Positions 16,343 to 25,821 are shown, numbered from the stretch's first letter. The stretch is DNA of 64,000 bases from Methylobacterium sp. Leaf108 (GCF_001423265.1 NZ_LMND01000032.1:1149-65148), one strand, 5' to 3'. Notes: a model not told the origin generated them from the letters alone. Numbers and translations are program-made.

Positions 16343-18679
16343 ATGGCGACGACTCACTTCAGCGCGATCGGCGGCGAGTTCGCATCCGCTTCCAGGGAAG
16401 CGGCCTTCCGGGCCGACCGGCTCCCTGAGACCCTGCGGACCGCCCGCCTCATCCTCGGCATCTCGGCCGCGATCAACGCGCTCGCCCTGATCATCGATTG
16501 GCGCTTCCTCGGCCACCCCCACTTCTGGATCGCGGTACCGGCGCGCCTGGCCATCGTCGCGATCTCGGTCCTGTGCCTCGTCGCCATCTGGCAGGCGACG
16601 CGGTTCTCCGTCGTCCAGCGCGGCCTCGTCGTCTGGGAGATCGTCACCGCCGTCTGCCTCGGCGTGCTGTGCTCCCTGCGGTCCGAGATCGCGCCGCTGG
16701 TCCTCATCGTCCTGCCGGCGATCTACTTCCTCGTCGTGCCCACGAGTTTCCGCTGGACGCTGGCCTGCGGCAGCGTCGCCATGGCGGCACTGGCGACCGG
16801 CTACCTCTGGCACGAGCCGGAGGCGACGGCGGCGACGGGTTTCCTCGTCACGACGGTGATGGGCGAGGTCGTCCTCGTGCTGTTCGTCATCCGCTGGAAC
16901 CGGCTGCGCCGCCTCGAATGGGCGGCGACCCAGGCCGAACGCCACGCGAATTCCGAACTGGCCGAGAGCCGCCACCTGTTCGAGGCGCTGTTTCGCGCCG
17001 TCCCAATCCCGATCGTGGTCTCGCTGGCCGACGGCGGCCGGATCGTCAGCGCCAACGACGCCGCCCTGGCCTTCTTCGACGTGCCCGACACCCGCGCCTT
17101 CGGCGACTACACGATCCGCCGTCACCTCAGCGGCGACGACCGCCGCCGCATCGCCTCCGGCATCAGCCGCAGCGCCGGACAGCAGGGGTTCGAAGTCGGC
17201 CTCACCGGACGCGACGGGCGGCGCCACGACATCCTCCTCTCGGTGGCGGCCGTGAACATCGACGGGCAGGCCTGCACCATCTCGAGCCTCGTGGACATCA
17301 CCAGCCGCAAGGCGGCCGAGGAACGTATCCGGATCGCCGCCCACCACGACGCCCTCACCGGTCTACCGAACCGGGCGCTGTTCCAGACCAGCCTGGAGGC
17401 GGCGATCGCGGGCGGACATGCGACGGGAGCCGAGGTCGGCCTGATCCTGCTCGACCTCGACGGTTTCAAGGAGGTCAACGACACCCTGGGCCACGAGGCG
17501 GGCGATGCGCTGCTCAAGGAAGTCGCGGGGCGGCTCGGCCGGGTCGCCGGACCCGGCGACCTCGTCGCTCGGCTCGGCGGCGACGAGTTCGTCGTGCTGG
17601 CAGCCATCCCCGGCGACGGGCAGGCCACGGTGCACCTGCACCGGCTCGCCGAGGACATCCTCGACGTCCTCAACCCGGCCATGCCGATCGGCGGGCGGAT
17701 CGTAGCGCCCAGGGCCAGCCTCGGCCTGGCGGTGTTTCCCGCCCATGCCGGCGGCGGCGGCGACCTCTTCACCAACGCCGACCTCGCGCTCTACGCCGCC
17801 AAGGCGGCCGGGCGGAACCAGGCCGTCCTGTTCACGCCCTCGCTGCGGGTGCAGATCGAGACGCGGGTCAGGATCGCGGGCGAGATGCGCACCGCCCTGG
17901 ACGAAGGGCAGCTCGTCCCGTTCTATCAACCCAAGGTCGGACTGCAGGGCCGGGGGATCGTCGGGTTCGAGGCCCTGGCCCGCTGGCAGCATCCCAGCCG
18001 CGGCCTTCTCGCTCCGGCCGACTTCTCCACCGTGTTCGACGATCCCGACATCGGCAACGCGGTCGGCCTGTGCCTCATGCGGCGGATCTGCGCGGACGTG
18101 GCAGGATGGGTGGCGCTGGGCCTCGACCCAGGCCGCGTCTTCCTGAACCTCTCGGCGACACAGTTCGCGCAGGACAACCTCGCCAGGACCCTGCTCGGCG
18201 AGATCGACCGCGCCGGGCTGGCCCGGGATCGCATCGGCATCGAGGTCACGGAGACGGTGCTCCTGGGCGGCCACGGCGACCGCGTCGCCAGCGTCCTCGA
18301 CGCGCTGCATTCGGCCGGCATCGGCGTCGCGCTGGACGACTTCGGGACCGGCTACGCCTCGCTGACGCACCTCAAGCAATACCCCGTCGACGAGATCAAG
18401 ATCGACCGCAGCTTCGTGCGCGACCTCGAACGGGACGCCAACGACGCGGCCATCGTGGTGGCCGTCCTGCATCTCGGCCGCAGCCTCGGCCTGCGCGTCA
18501 CAGCCGAAGGGGTCGAGACCGAGGCCCAGGCCGCGTTCCTCGACGCCAACGGGTGCGACACGGCGCAGGGCTACCTCTACGCCAAGCCGATGTCGGCGAG
18601 CCGGGTGCCGTGGTTCCTCAGGAACCGCCCCGACATCCTCGGCGACGACGACGGGTCGCGCCCGCGCCTGGCGGGATGA
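16343..18679 (+). CDS. Membrane-bound PAS-GGDEF-EAL c-di-GMP enzyme
   Basis: A 778-residue protein. Five to six transmembrane helices (about residues 30-190) form a sensor region. A PAS-like domain follows (about 205-320), then a GGDEF diguanylate cyclase domain with intact GGDEF (LARLGGDEFVV, near residue 412) and an EAL phosphodiesterase domain with intact EAL (GFEALARWQHP, near 540) and DDFGTGYASL. Both active-site motifs look functional, so it could make or degrade c-di-GMP depending on the signal. The PilZ effector at 7192 is a possible reader. Monocistronic. Confidence 0.93.
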   Translation: MATTHFSAIGGEFASASREAAFRADRLPETLRTARLILGISAAINALALIIDWRFLGHPHFWIAVPARLAIVAISVLCLVAIWQATRFSVVQRGLVVWEIVTAVCLGVLCSLRSEIAPLVLIVLPAIYFLVVPTSFRWTLACGSVAMAALATGYLWHEPEATAATGFLVTTVMGEVVLVLFVIRWNRLRRLEWAATQAERHANSELAESRHLFEALFRAVPIPIVVSLADGGRIVSANDAALAFFDVPDTRAFGDYTIRRHLSGDDRRRIASGISRSAGQQGFEVGLTGRDGRRHDILLSVAAVNIDGQACTISSLVDITSRKAAEERIRIAAHHDALTGLPNRALFQTSLEAAIAGGHATGAEVGLILLDLDGFKEVNDTLGHEAGDALLKEVAGRLGRVAGPGDLVARLGGDEFVVLAAIPGDGQATVHLHRLAEDILDVLNPAMPIGGRIVAPRASLGLAVFPAHAGGGGDLFTNADLALYAAKAAGRNQAVLFTPSLRVQIETRVRIAGEMRTALDEGQLVPFYQPKVGLQGRGIVGFEALARWQHPSRGLLAPADFSTVFDDPDIGNAVGLCLMRRICADVAGWVALGLDPGRVFLNLSATQFAQDNLARTLLGEIDRAGLARDRIGIEVTETVLLGGHGDRVASVLDALHSAGIGVALDDFGTGYASLTHLKQYPVDEIKIDRSFVRDLERDANDAAIVVAVLHLGRSLGLRVTAEGVETEAQAAFLDANGCDTAQGYLYAKPMSASRVPWFLRNRPDILGDDDGSRPRLAG

Positions 18680-18700
18680 CCCCCTTCGGACCGGAGTCGT

Positions 18701-19996
18701 TCAGGACAGCTTGGCGAGCGCCTGGTCGATGTCGGCGATGAGGTCCTCGACGTTCTCCAGACCGATCGAGAGGCGCACCGTCTCCGGCCCGACCATGGCC
18801 GCCGCCTTGTCGGCATCGCCGAGCTGGCGGTGCGTGGTAGTGGCCGGATGGATCGCCAGGGACTTGATCTCGCCGATGTTCACGAGGTGCGAGATCAGCT
18901 CGAGGGACGTGATGAAGGTCTTGGCCGCCGCCTCTCCGCCCTTGAGGGCGAAGGTGAAGATCGATCCGGGGCCCTGCGGCACGTAGCAGGCGGCCATGGA
19001 CTCGCCCGGCTGGCCGGGGAGGGCGGGATAGCTCACCCATTCCACCGCCGGATGGTCCTTGAGGTGGGCGGCGACGGTGCGGGCGTTCGAACAATGCCGT
19101 GCCATGCGCAACGGTAGGGTCTCGATGCCGGTGAGCGTCAGGAACGCGTTCATCGGCGACAGGCCGGGGCCGAGGTCGCGCAGGCCGAACAGGCGGCAGG
19201 CCACCGCGAAGCTGATCTCGGGAAACCGCTCGGTGATGACGAGGCCGTCGTAGTCAGACCAGGGTTCGGTGATGAGGTTGTAGCGCCCGCCCGTCGCCGT
19301 CCAGTCGAACCGGCCGGCGTCGCAGATGATGCCGCCGATGGTCTGGCCGGAGCCGCCGAGGAACTTCGAGGTCGAATGGACCACGATGTCGGCGCCGTAT
19401 TCTATGGGGCGGATCAGCGCCGGCGAGGCCAGGGTGTTGTCGACCACCAGCGGCAGGTTGTGGCGCCGGGCGACCTCACTGATGCCGACGAGGTCCATCA
19501 CCGTGGCGCAGGGGTTGACGATCGACTCGCAGACGATGGCCTTCGTCTGCGGCGTGATCTGCGCCTCGAAATCGGCCGGGGTCAGCCCCTTGGCGAACTG
19601 CGGCTTCAGGTCGTAGCGCCCGTCGAGGCGGCGCATCAGGCCGAGGGAACCGCCGAAGAGGCGCGGGGAGGCGACGTAGGCGTCGCCGCTCTGCATCAGC
19701 GTCATCAGCACGAGCAGCACGGCCGACTGGCCGGAGGAGACCGCCACGGCGGCCTTGGCGCCCTCCAAAGCCGCCACCCGACGCTCGAGGGCGGCCACGG
19801 TGGGGTTCGAACCGCGCGAATAGGAGAAGCCGGTCTTGCGCATCGCGAAGATGTCGGCCGCCTGCTCCGTGGAATCGAACACGAAGCCGTTCGTGAAGTA
19901 GATCGGCTGCACCCGCGCGCCGGTGGACGGATCGGGGGAGGCCCCGGCGTGGACCGACTGCGTGGCGAAGCGATGGGTACGGGTCTCGGTGGCCAT
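18701..19996 (-). CDS. metZ: O-succinylhomoserine sulfhydrylase-like PLP enzyme
   Basis: A 431-residue member of the Cys/Met metabolism PLP family. The PLP lysine sits in HSTSKFLGGSGQTIGG, and the YSRGSNPTVAALERRVAALEGAKAAVAVSSGQSA block binds the cofactor phosphate. It should form homocysteine from an acyl-homoserine and sulfide. The details (YFTNGFVFDS, NAFLTLTGIETLPLRM) favour MetZ, the O-succinylhomoserine enzyme, but the acyl preference cannot be read from sequence alone. A MetY-like enzyme is encoded 700 bases upstream on the same strand. Confidence 0.82.
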   Translation of the reverse strand: MATETRTHRFATQSVHAGASPDPSTGARVQPIYFTNGFVFDSTEQAADIFAMRKTGFSYSRGSNPTVAALERRVAALEGAKAAVAVSSGQSAVLLVLMTLMQSGDAYVASPRLFGGSLGLMRRLDGRYDLKPQFAKGLTPADFEAQITPQTKAIVCESIVNPCATVMDLVGISEVARRHNLPLVVDNTLASPALIRPIEYGADIVVHSTSKFLGGSGQTIGGIICDAGRFDWTATGGRYNLITEPWSDYDGLVITERFPEISFAVACRLFGLRDLGPGLSPMNAFLTLTGIETLPLRMARHCSNARTVAAHLKDHPAVEWVSYPALPGQPGESMAACYVPQGPGSIFTFALKGGEAAAKTFITSLELISHLVNIGEIKSLAIHPATTTHRQLGDADKAAAMVGPETVRLSIGLENVEDLIADIDQALAKLS

Positions 19997-20020
19997 GGGG
20001 CCTCCGTTTCGAGGATCGGG

Positions 20021-20407
20021 TCAGGCGGCGCGCTGCACGAAGGCCCGCAGGGTCCGCACCAGGGTGGCGGGCTCGTAGGGCTTCGGGATGAAGCGGGCGC
20101 CATCGGGCAGGTCGTGAGGGCCGGGCGTCCCCATGCCCGACACGACCAGGACGGGGATCGACGGCCAGCGCCGCGCGACCAAGCGGGCGAGCGCGAACCC
20201 GTCCATCGAGCCCTGGGGCATGTCGACGTCGGTCATCAGGACGCCGACGTCGTCGTGGTCCTGCAGCAGCTTCAGGGCCTTGTCCGCATGCGACGCTTCG
20301 AGCACCCGGAATCCCGCATCCGACAGGGTGTCGGCGGCCTCCATCAGGAGGAGGCCGTCGTCTTCCACCAGGAGCACGACGGGAAGGTCGGAGGAATCGT
20401 CTGTCAT
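20021..20407 (-). CDS. Single-domain response regulator (receiver only)
   Basis: A 128-residue CheY-like receiver. The acidic pocket EDD is at residues 15-17, the phospho-accepting Asp is Asp60 in LMTDVDMPQ, and the conserved Lys is in FIPKPYEPA. There is no output domain, so it must act by protein contact or in a phosphorelay. It lies between the metZ- and metY-like genes on the same strand and ends 24 bases before metZ, so it may be co-transcribed. No histidine kinase is nearby. Confidence 0.88.
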   Translation of the reverse strand: MTDDSSDLPVVLLVEDDGLLLMEAADTLSDAGFRVLEASHADKALKLLQDHDDVGVLMTDVDMPQGSMDGFALARLVARRWPSIPVLVVSGMGTPGPHDLPDGARFIPKPYEPATLVRTLRAFVQRAA

Positions 20408-20468
20408 CAGGTCTCGGCTGGTCCCGCTGTGACCGTTGGCCGGGGCCTAGTCCCCGCGCCCACGCCCG

Positions 20469-20645
20469 TCAAGAACGCGGCGAGCCGCCGGTTCCGTTCC
20501 GCCGGACCGCCCGAACGGGCACCGGCTCGGCCTCCGGCGCATGGCAGCGGCGCCAGAAAAAGGCGGCGAGACCCGCCAGACCGAGGAGGACGGCACTCGA
20601 GGCGACGCCGCCGTGAAACCCGCCCGCGATCGTCGTGACCGTCAT
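20469..20645 (-). CDS. Small single-span membrane protein
   Basis: A 58-residue ORF with one hydrophobic helix (GGVASSAVLLGLAGLAAFFW, about residues 10-29), then a basic RRC and a charged tail ending GGSPRS. A strong GGGGAGG ribosome-binding site lies six bases before the ATG at 20645, which is the main support. It fills the gap between metY and the response regulator on the same strand. Function unknown. Confidence 0.5.
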   Translation of the reverse strand: MTVTTIAGGFHGGVASSAVLLGLAGLAAFFWRRCHAPEAEPVPVRAVRRNGTGGSPRS

Positions 20646-20698
20646 GCCCGCCTCCCCGTGACGACCGCGATCGTGCCGGGGACAGGGTTAACCGAACC

Positions 20699-21979
20699 TT
20701 AAGCCGACAGGGCGGCATCGAGATCCTCGATCAGGTCGGCGGGGTCCTCGATACCCACCGACAGGCGCACCACCTCCGGCCCGGCGCCGGCGGCGGTCTT
20801 CTGCGCATCGCTGAGCTGGCGGTGGGTGGTGGAAGCCGGATGGATCACGAGCGAGCGGGTGTCGCCGATGTTGGCCACATGCGAGAACAGCTGCAGGTTG
20901 GCCACGAGCTTGACGCCGGCGTCGTAGCCGCCCTTGAGCCCGATGGTGAACACCGCGCCGGACCCCAGCGGCGTGTAGCGCCGGGCGAGCTGGTGGTACT
21001 TGTCGGTCTCGAGGCCCGGATAGCTGACCCAGGCGACGGCCGGATGGCCGTGGAGGTGGGTCGCCACCTCCAGCGCGTTGTCGCAATGGCGCTGCATGCG
21101 CAGGGGCAGGGTCTCGATGCCGTTCAGGATGAGGAAGGCGTTGAACGGCGACAGCGCCGGCCCGAGGTCGCGCAGGCCCAGCACCCGGATCGCGATGGCG
21201 AAGCCGAAGTTGCCGAAGGTCTCGGCCAGCACCATCCCCGAGTATTCGGGCCGCGGCTGGGAGAGCATCGGATAGCGGTCGTCGCCGGCCCAGGGGAAGG
21301 TGCCGCCGTCGACGACGAGGCCGCCGATGGAATTGCCGTGCCCCCCCAGGAACTTGGTGGCCGAATGCACCACGATGTCGGCCCCGTGTTCGAACGGCCG
21401 GATCAGGTACGGCGTCGCCATGGTGTTGTCGACGATGAGCGGGATGTTGTGCCGCCGGGCGATCGCCGACAACGCGGCGATGTCCGTGATCACCCCGCCG
21501 GGGTTGGCGATCGATTCGCAGAAGATCGCCTTGGTGCGCGGCGTGATGGCGCGCTCGAACGAGGACGGGTCGTCGGTGTCGGCCCAGACCACGGTCCAGC
21601 CGAAGTTCTTGTAGGAATGGTTGAACTGGTTGATCGAGCCGCCGTAGAGCTTGTTGGCGGCGATGAACTCGTCGCCCGGCTGCATCAGCGCGTGCATCAC
21701 CAGGAACTCGGCGGCATGGCCCGAGGCCACCGCCACGGCGGCGGTGCCGCCCTCCAGAGCCGCGATGCGCTCTTCCAGCACCGCGTTGGTCGGGTTGGTG
21801 ATGCGCGAATAGATGTTGCCGAAGGCCTGCAGCCCGAACAGCGAGGCGGCGTGGTCGACGTCGTCGAACACGAACGAGGTGGTCTGGTAGATCGGCGTCG
21901 CCCGCGCGCCCGTGGTCGCGTCGGGGGCGGCACCGGCATGGATCGCCAGGGTGTTGAAGCCGGGCAGGCGGTCGGTCAT
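20699..21979 (-). CDS. metY: O-acetylhomoserine sulfhydrylase (aminocarboxypropyltransferase)
   Basis: A 426-residue PLP enzyme forming homocysteine from O-acetylhomoserine and sulfide. The cofactor lysine is in HSATKFLGGHGNSIGG. Characteristic MetY features include TTSFVFDDVDHAASLFGLQAFGNIYSR and the GGSINQFNHSYKNFGW substrate loop. An AGGAGG ribosome-binding site lies just before the ATG at 21979, and a 20-bp palindrome stands further upstream. With the MetZ-like enzyme it gives two parallel direct-sulfhydrylation routes to methionine. Confidence 0.9.
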   Translation of the reverse strand: MTDRLPGFNTLAIHAGAAPDATTGARATPIYQTTSFVFDDVDHAASLFGLQAFGNIYSRITNPTNAVLEERIAALEGGTAAVAVASGHAAEFLVMHALMQPGDEFIAANKLYGGSINQFNHSYKNFGWTVVWADTDDPSSFERAITPRTKAIFCESIANPGGVITDIAALSAIARRHNIPLIVDNTMATPYLIRPFEHGADIVVHSATKFLGGHGNSIGGLVVDGGTFPWAGDDRYPMLSQPRPEYSGMVLAETFGNFGFAIAIRVLGLRDLGPALSPFNAFLILNGIETLPLRMQRHCDNALEVATHLHGHPAVAWVSYPGLETDKYHQLARRYTPLGSGAVFTIGLKGGYDAGVKLVANLQLFSHVANIGDTRSLVIHPASTTHRQLSDAQKTAAGAGPEVVRLSVGIEDPADLIEDLDAALSA

Positions 21980-21993
21980 GCAATCCTCCTCGC

Positions 21994-22013
21994 GCGTTCG
22001 CGTTAACGAACGC
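21994..22013. promoter_or_regulatory. Palindromic operator candidate upstream of metY
   Basis: A palindrome with 7-bp perfect arms (GCGTTCG / CGAACGC) around a 6-base centre CGTTAA, located 15 bases before the metY start on the minus strand. I do not recognise the SAM-II riboswitch consensus here, so protein-mediated control is more likely. Confidence 0.4.
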
Positions 22014-22106
22014 TAGTTCTTTATGCCGGACGCGCCGACCCGGTCAAGGCGGCCGGAACCGCGGCCGACCTCTCCGATTGACCGGCATGGGCAAGGGAGA
22101 CCCCGC

Positions 22107-22451
22107 ATGGCCGACGATCACGAGACGACGTGGACCGAGTTCGGGCAGGCCGTCAACATGACCGCCTCGGCGCTGGAAACGTTCCTGGAGACGGATGAAA
22201 GCCGCTCCGTCGGCCAGAAGGCGTCGCAAGGCGCCGAATCGAAGGGGCATGCGGAAGGCCGGCGCATCGTCGCCATCCTTCGCAAGAAGAAGGGCGACCT
22301 CGACGACGAGGATTACGCGCACATGCGCAAGGTCGTCGGCTACGTGAACCGTCACCTCGAGCAGGGCGGCCCCGAGGACGAGGCCAAGGTGAAGGACTCG
22401 CCCTGGCGGATGTCCCTGATGAACTGGGGACACGACCCGTTGAAGGGATAG
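22107..22451 (+). CDS. DUF3140 family protein
   Basis: A 114-residue hydrophilic protein matching DUF3140: WTEFGQAVNMTASALETFLET at the start, a central HAEGRRIVAILRKKKGDLDDEDYAHMRKVVGYVNRHL and the ending SLMNWGHDPLK. It is predicted cytoplasmic and may have a DNA-associated role, because many DUF3140 members neighbour DUF2945 or stress genes; that is only an inference. The start at 22107 follows the GGGAGACCCCGC spacer; an upstream in-frame start at 22023 looks spurious. Confidence 0.75.
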   Translation: MADDHETTWTEFGQAVNMTASALETFLETDESRSVGQKASQGAESKGHAEGRRIVAILRKKKGDLDDEDYAHMRKVVGYVNRHLEQGGPEDEAKVKDSPWRMSLMNWGHDPLKG

Positions 22452-22548
22452 CGTCGTCCCGTTCCGTTGCGGGGCGGGATCGTGGGTGGGGTCGGGCTCC
22501 GCAGCCTGGCGCCCGGGCGCCGACTATGCCGATGGGCGTCGCTCGGCT

Positions 22549-23856
22549 ATGGCCGCCGCCATGACCGCGCCCGTGCCCACCTCCCGCATCCTCGTCGCCA
22601 GCTTCGTCGGCACCGCGATCGAGTTCTACGACTTCTACATCTACGCCACCGCGGTGGCGCTGGTGATCGGCCCGATCTTCTTTCCCTCCGGCGATCCGGC
22701 GGTGCAGACGCTCTCGGCCTTCGCCACCTTCGCCATCGCCTTCGTCGCGCGGCCCTTGGGCGCGGCCTTCTTCGGGCATTTCGGCGACAGGGTCGGGCGC
22801 AAGGCGACGCTGGTGGCCTCGCTGATGATCATGGGCGTGTCCACCGTGCTGATCGGCTGCCTGCCTTCCTACGAGGCGATCGGCTGGTGGGCGCCGGCCC
22901 TCCTGTGCGTCCTGCGGTTCGGGCAGGGGCTGGGGTTCGGCGGCGAATGGGGCGGCGCGGCCCTGCTGGCGGTCGAGAACGCCCCGCCGGGCAAGCGGGC
23001 GCTCTACGGCATCTTCCCGCAGCTCGGCGCGCCGATCGGCTTCATCGCGGCCAACCTTAGTTTCCTCGCGCTGGCGCTGACGCTGAGCCCGGAGGCGTTC
23101 CAGTCGTGGGGCTGGCGGGTGCCGTTCCTGGCCTCGGCCCTGCTGGTCAGCGTCGGGCTCTACGTCCGGCTCAAGCTCACCGAGACGCCGGTGTTCCAGG
23201 CGGCCCTCGCCAGGGCCGCACCCGAGCGGGTGCCGTTGGCGCTGATCTTCACCCGCCACCTACGCGCCACGGTGCTGGGCACCCTGGCGATGGTGTCGTG
23301 CTACGCGGTGTTCTACCTCTCGACGGTGTTCGCGCTCAGCTACGGCACCACGACGCTGGGCTTCACCCGGCCGACCTTCCTCCTGTTCGAATGCATCGCC
23401 GTGGTCTTCATGGCGCTGGCGATCCCGGTTTCGGGTTGGGCGGCCGACGCCTACGGCCGCCGCCCGGTCCTGCTCACGGGCCTGGCCTTCACCGCCGGCC
23501 TCGGCGTGCTGCTCGGCCCGATGCTCGGCAGCGGCGAGGGCCCCCTGGTGCTGGGCTTCCTCTGCCTGGGGCTGCTCGCCATGGGCTGGCTGTTCGGCCC
23601 GATGGGCGCGCTGCTGCCCGAGCTGTTTCCGACGCGGGTGCGCTACACCGGCGCCTCGGTAAGCTACAACCTCGCGGGTATCCTCGGGGCCTCGGCCGCC
23701 CCCTACCTCGCCCAGCAGCTCGTCGCCCGGGGCGGAATCGGCTGGGTGGGGCTGTATCTCGCCATCGCCGCAGCGATCAGCTTTGTGGCGGTGTGGATGA
23801 TGCAGGAGACAGGGCGCGGCGAGATCGACGCGGATCTCACGCCGCCCAGGGCTTGA
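22549..23856 (+). CDS. MFS transporter, metabolite:H+ symporter (MHS) family
   Basis: A 435-residue, 12-helix transporter. The MHS hallmark GTAIEFYDFYIYATA is at about residues 20-34, GDRVGRK follows helix 2-3, and RFGQGLGFGGEWGGAALLAVEN marks helix 4-5. Relatives (ShiA, ProP, KgtP) import shikimate, betaine/proline or 2-oxoglutarate with protons; the substrate here cannot be assigned. It overlaps the convergent neighbour by 20 bases. Confidence 0.85.
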   Translation: MAAAMTAPVPTSRILVASFVGTAIEFYDFYIYATAVALVIGPIFFPSGDPAVQTLSAFATFAIAFVARPLGAAFFGHFGDRVGRKATLVASLMIMGVSTVLIGCLPSYEAIGWWAPALLCVLRFGQGLGFGGEWGGAALLAVENAPPGKRALYGIFPQLGAPIGFIAANLSFLALALTLSPEAFQSWGWRVPFLASALLVSVGLYVRLKLTETPVFQAALARAAPERVPLALIFTRHLRATVLGTLAMVSCYAVFYLSTVFALSYGTTTLGFTRPTFLLFECIAVVFMALAIPVSGWAADAYGRRPVLLTGLAFTAGLGVLLGPMLGSGEGPLVLGFLCLGLLAMGWLFGPMGALLPELFPTRVRYTGASVSYNLAGILGASAAPYLAQQLVARGGIGWVGLYLAIAAAISFVAVWMMQETGRGEIDADLTPPRA

Positions 23857-24376
23857 GGAGGGCCGGGGTCAGCATGCCCTCGCTGCCCTCGACGTCGGTG
23901 GCCGCACCGCGCGATTCCCGGATGCCGCGCGGATAGCCGGTGCGTGTCCGGTAGTTACCAATGTGGGGCATCGGCACGGCCGTCGAGCGGGTCAGGCGGT
24001 CGGCGCAGATCGCGTCCAGCGCCGTGACGCCGGCCACCGCCGCGGCGGCGATCAGGAGGTTGTCCTTCCGGCTGTTGCCCTCGTAGGCGGCGGCCAGGGT
24101 GACGAGGTCGAGGGCGTCCCCGGCGATGCGGCCCCAGATCCACGGGGTCGGGTCCTCGGCGGTGACGATGCCGACGCCGGTGGCGACCTCGCGCACCCCG
24201 TAAGCGCGCACCAGCCCCTCCTGGCCGCGCATCCCCAGCGCCCGGGCGATGGCGCCGCCGGCCAGGATCTCGGCGAGCCCGAGGCCGATGGAGAACCAGC
24301 CGAGCCCACGCGCGAGGGCGTCGGTGGCGGTGTCGGGATGCCCGCGGCGGGGGGAACGGGGACCTTCGTAGCGCAT
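23837..24376 (-). CDS. Conserved hypothetical protein with hydrophobic segments
   Basis: A 179-residue protein with weakly hydrophobic segments at about residues 25-45, 70-90 and 105-135 (LLIAAAAVAGVTALDAICADRL), suggesting membrane association. The end (RTRTGYPRGIRESRGAATDVEG) is polar. I do not recognise a catalytic motif. The ATG at 24376 follows a GGAGGAGAAACCCC leader. The 3' end overlaps the MHS transporter gene by 20 bases on the opposite strand. Confidence 0.6.
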   Translation of the reverse strand: MRYEGPRSPRRGHPDTATDALARGLGWFSIGLGLAEILAGGAIARALGMRGQEGLVRAYGVREVATGVGIVTAEDPTPWIWGRIAGDALDLVTLAAAYEGNSRKDNLLIAAAAVAGVTALDAICADRLTRSTAVPMPHIGNYRTRTGYPRGIRESRGAATDVEGSEGMLTPALLKPWAA

Positions 24377-24404
24377 GGGGTTTCTCCTCCGGGAGGGGAT
24401 ATCT

Positions 24405-24432
24405 CCCCTCTCCCCGCCCACGGGGAGAGGGG
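24405..24432. terminator. 12-bp hairpin between two leftward genes
   Basis: A perfect inverted repeat (arms 24405-24416 and 24421-24432) with a 4-base loop lies 16 bases after the alcohol dehydrogenase stop codon. It belongs to the same C-run/G-run type as the element at 13395 and can serve as a terminator for the dehydrogenase gene. Confidence 0.55.
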
Positions 24433-24447
24433 TCGGGCGAGGCGCCC

Positions 24448-25620
24448 CTACGGCTTGATCACCACCTTGATGCAGCCGTCCTTCTTGTCGCGGAACGTCT
24501 TGTACATCTCCGGCCCGTCCTCGAGCCCGACCCGGTGAGTGATGACGAAGGAGGGGTCGATCTCACCGGCCTCGATCCGGCGCACGAGGTCGTCGGTCCA
24601 GCGGTTCACGTGGGTCTGGCCGGTGCGGATGGTCAGGCCCTTGTTCATGATCATGCCCATCGGAAACTTGTCGACGAGGCCGCCGTAGACGCCGGGGATC
24701 GAGAGGACGCCGGCCCCGCGGCAGACGTAGGCCATCTCGCGCAGGACGTGGGGGCGGTCGCTCTCCAGCATCACCGCCTGCTTGGCGCGGTCCACCATGG
24801 AGTCGATGGTGGCGGTGGCGTGCGCCTCCATTCCCACCGAATCGATGCACTTCTCCGGCCCCTTGCCGGCGGTCATCTGGTTGAGGCGCTCGATCACGCT
24901 CTCGTCGGAGAAGTTGATGGTGGAGGCGCCGCCCGCCCGCGCCATCTCGAGGCGCTCGGGCACGTTGTCGATGCAGACGACGTGCTTGGCGCCGAGCAGG
25001 ATCGCCGAGCGGATCGCCATCTGGCCGACCGGGCCCGCCCCCCAGATCGCCACCGTATCGGTGGGCTGGATGTCGCATTGCACCGCCGCCTGCCAGCCGG
25101 TGGGGAAGATGTCGGACAGGAACAGCACCTGCTCGTCGGTGAGGCTGTCGGGCACCTTGATGTGGGTGGCGTCGGCATAGGGCACCCGCAGGTACTCGGC
25201 CTGGCCGCCGGCGTAGCCGCCGGTGAGATGCGTGTACCCGAACAGCCCCGCCGTGGTGTGGCCGAACGCCTTGGCGGCGACCTGCTTGTTGCGGTTCGAG
25301 CGCTCGCAGACCGAGAAGAAGCCGCGCCTGCACTGGTCGCACTCGCCGCAGATGATCGTGAACGGCACCACGATGCGGTCGCCCTTCTTGAGGGCCCCGT
25401 TGATGCCCTTGCCGACCTCCACGACCTCGCCCATGGACTCGTGGCCCATGATGTCGCCCTTCTCCATGCCGGGCATGACATGGTCGTAGAGGTGCAGGTC
25501 CGAGCCGCAGATGGCGCAGGCGGAGACCTTGATGATGACGTCGCGGTCCTGCTCGATCTCGGGATCGGGGACCGTATCGCAGCGGATGTCCTGCGCGCCG
25601 TGCCAGACGAGGGCTCTCAT
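24448..25620 (-). CDS. Zinc-dependent alcohol dehydrogenase (formaldehyde dehydrogenase-like group)
   Basis: A 390-residue medium-chain dehydrogenase. Catalytic zinc ligands are in CAICGSD and GHES; the four structural-zinc cysteines lie in CGECDQCRRGFFSVC. The Rossmann motif is WGAGPVGQMA. The long insertion typical of glutathione-independent formaldehyde dehydrogenase relatives (GYTHLTGGYAGGQAEYLRVPYAD) is present. Substrate could be formaldehyde, a short alcohol or another aldehyde; the sequence does not decide. The Met at 25620 is preferred to an upstream in-frame start at 25686. Confidence 0.85.
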   Translation of the reverse strand: MRALVWHGAQDIRCDTVPDPEIEQDRDVIIKVSACAICGSDLHLYDHVMPGMEKGDIMGHESMGEVVEVGKGINGALKKGDRIVVPFTIICGECDQCRRGFFSVCERSNRNKQVAAKAFGHTTAGLFGYTHLTGGYAGGQAEYLRVPYADATHIKVPDSLTDEQVLFLSDIFPTGWQAAVQCDIQPTDTVAIWGAGPVGQMAIRSAILLGAKHVVCIDNVPERLEMARAGGASTINFSDESVIERLNQMTAGKGPEKCIDSVGMEAHATATIDSMVDRAKQAVMLESDRPHVLREMAYVCRGAGVLSIPGVYGGLVDKFPMGMIMNKGLTIRTGQTHVNRWTDDLVRRIEAGEIDPSFVITHRVGLEDGPEMYKTFRDKKDGCIKVVIKP

Positions 25621-25821
25621 GGTGGTTCTCTCCCCGGTGCGCCGCGATTGGGCGTGTGAGGAGAAAACCTCGCGAGGAGGCAACAAGTTTCGAGATCGTT
25701 CTTCGATTTACTTAAGTTAATACTCGCGCAAGCGCTGCGTGTAATGACTTGCCAAGAACGGACGTCCTAAGAGCGGACTTTCCAAGAACGACCGGCCGCC
25801 TATGTGCTGGCGACGATCCTG

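Noticed and set aside
21980..22106. SAM riboswitch upstream of metY
   Set aside because: I could not match the SAM-II core or other known SAM-riboswitch patterns; only a DNA-style palindrome is seen.
25741..25795. Imperfect 16-base repeats containing CCAAGAACG before the CoA-binding gene
   Set aside because: Only two good units and one weak one; too short and degenerate to call.
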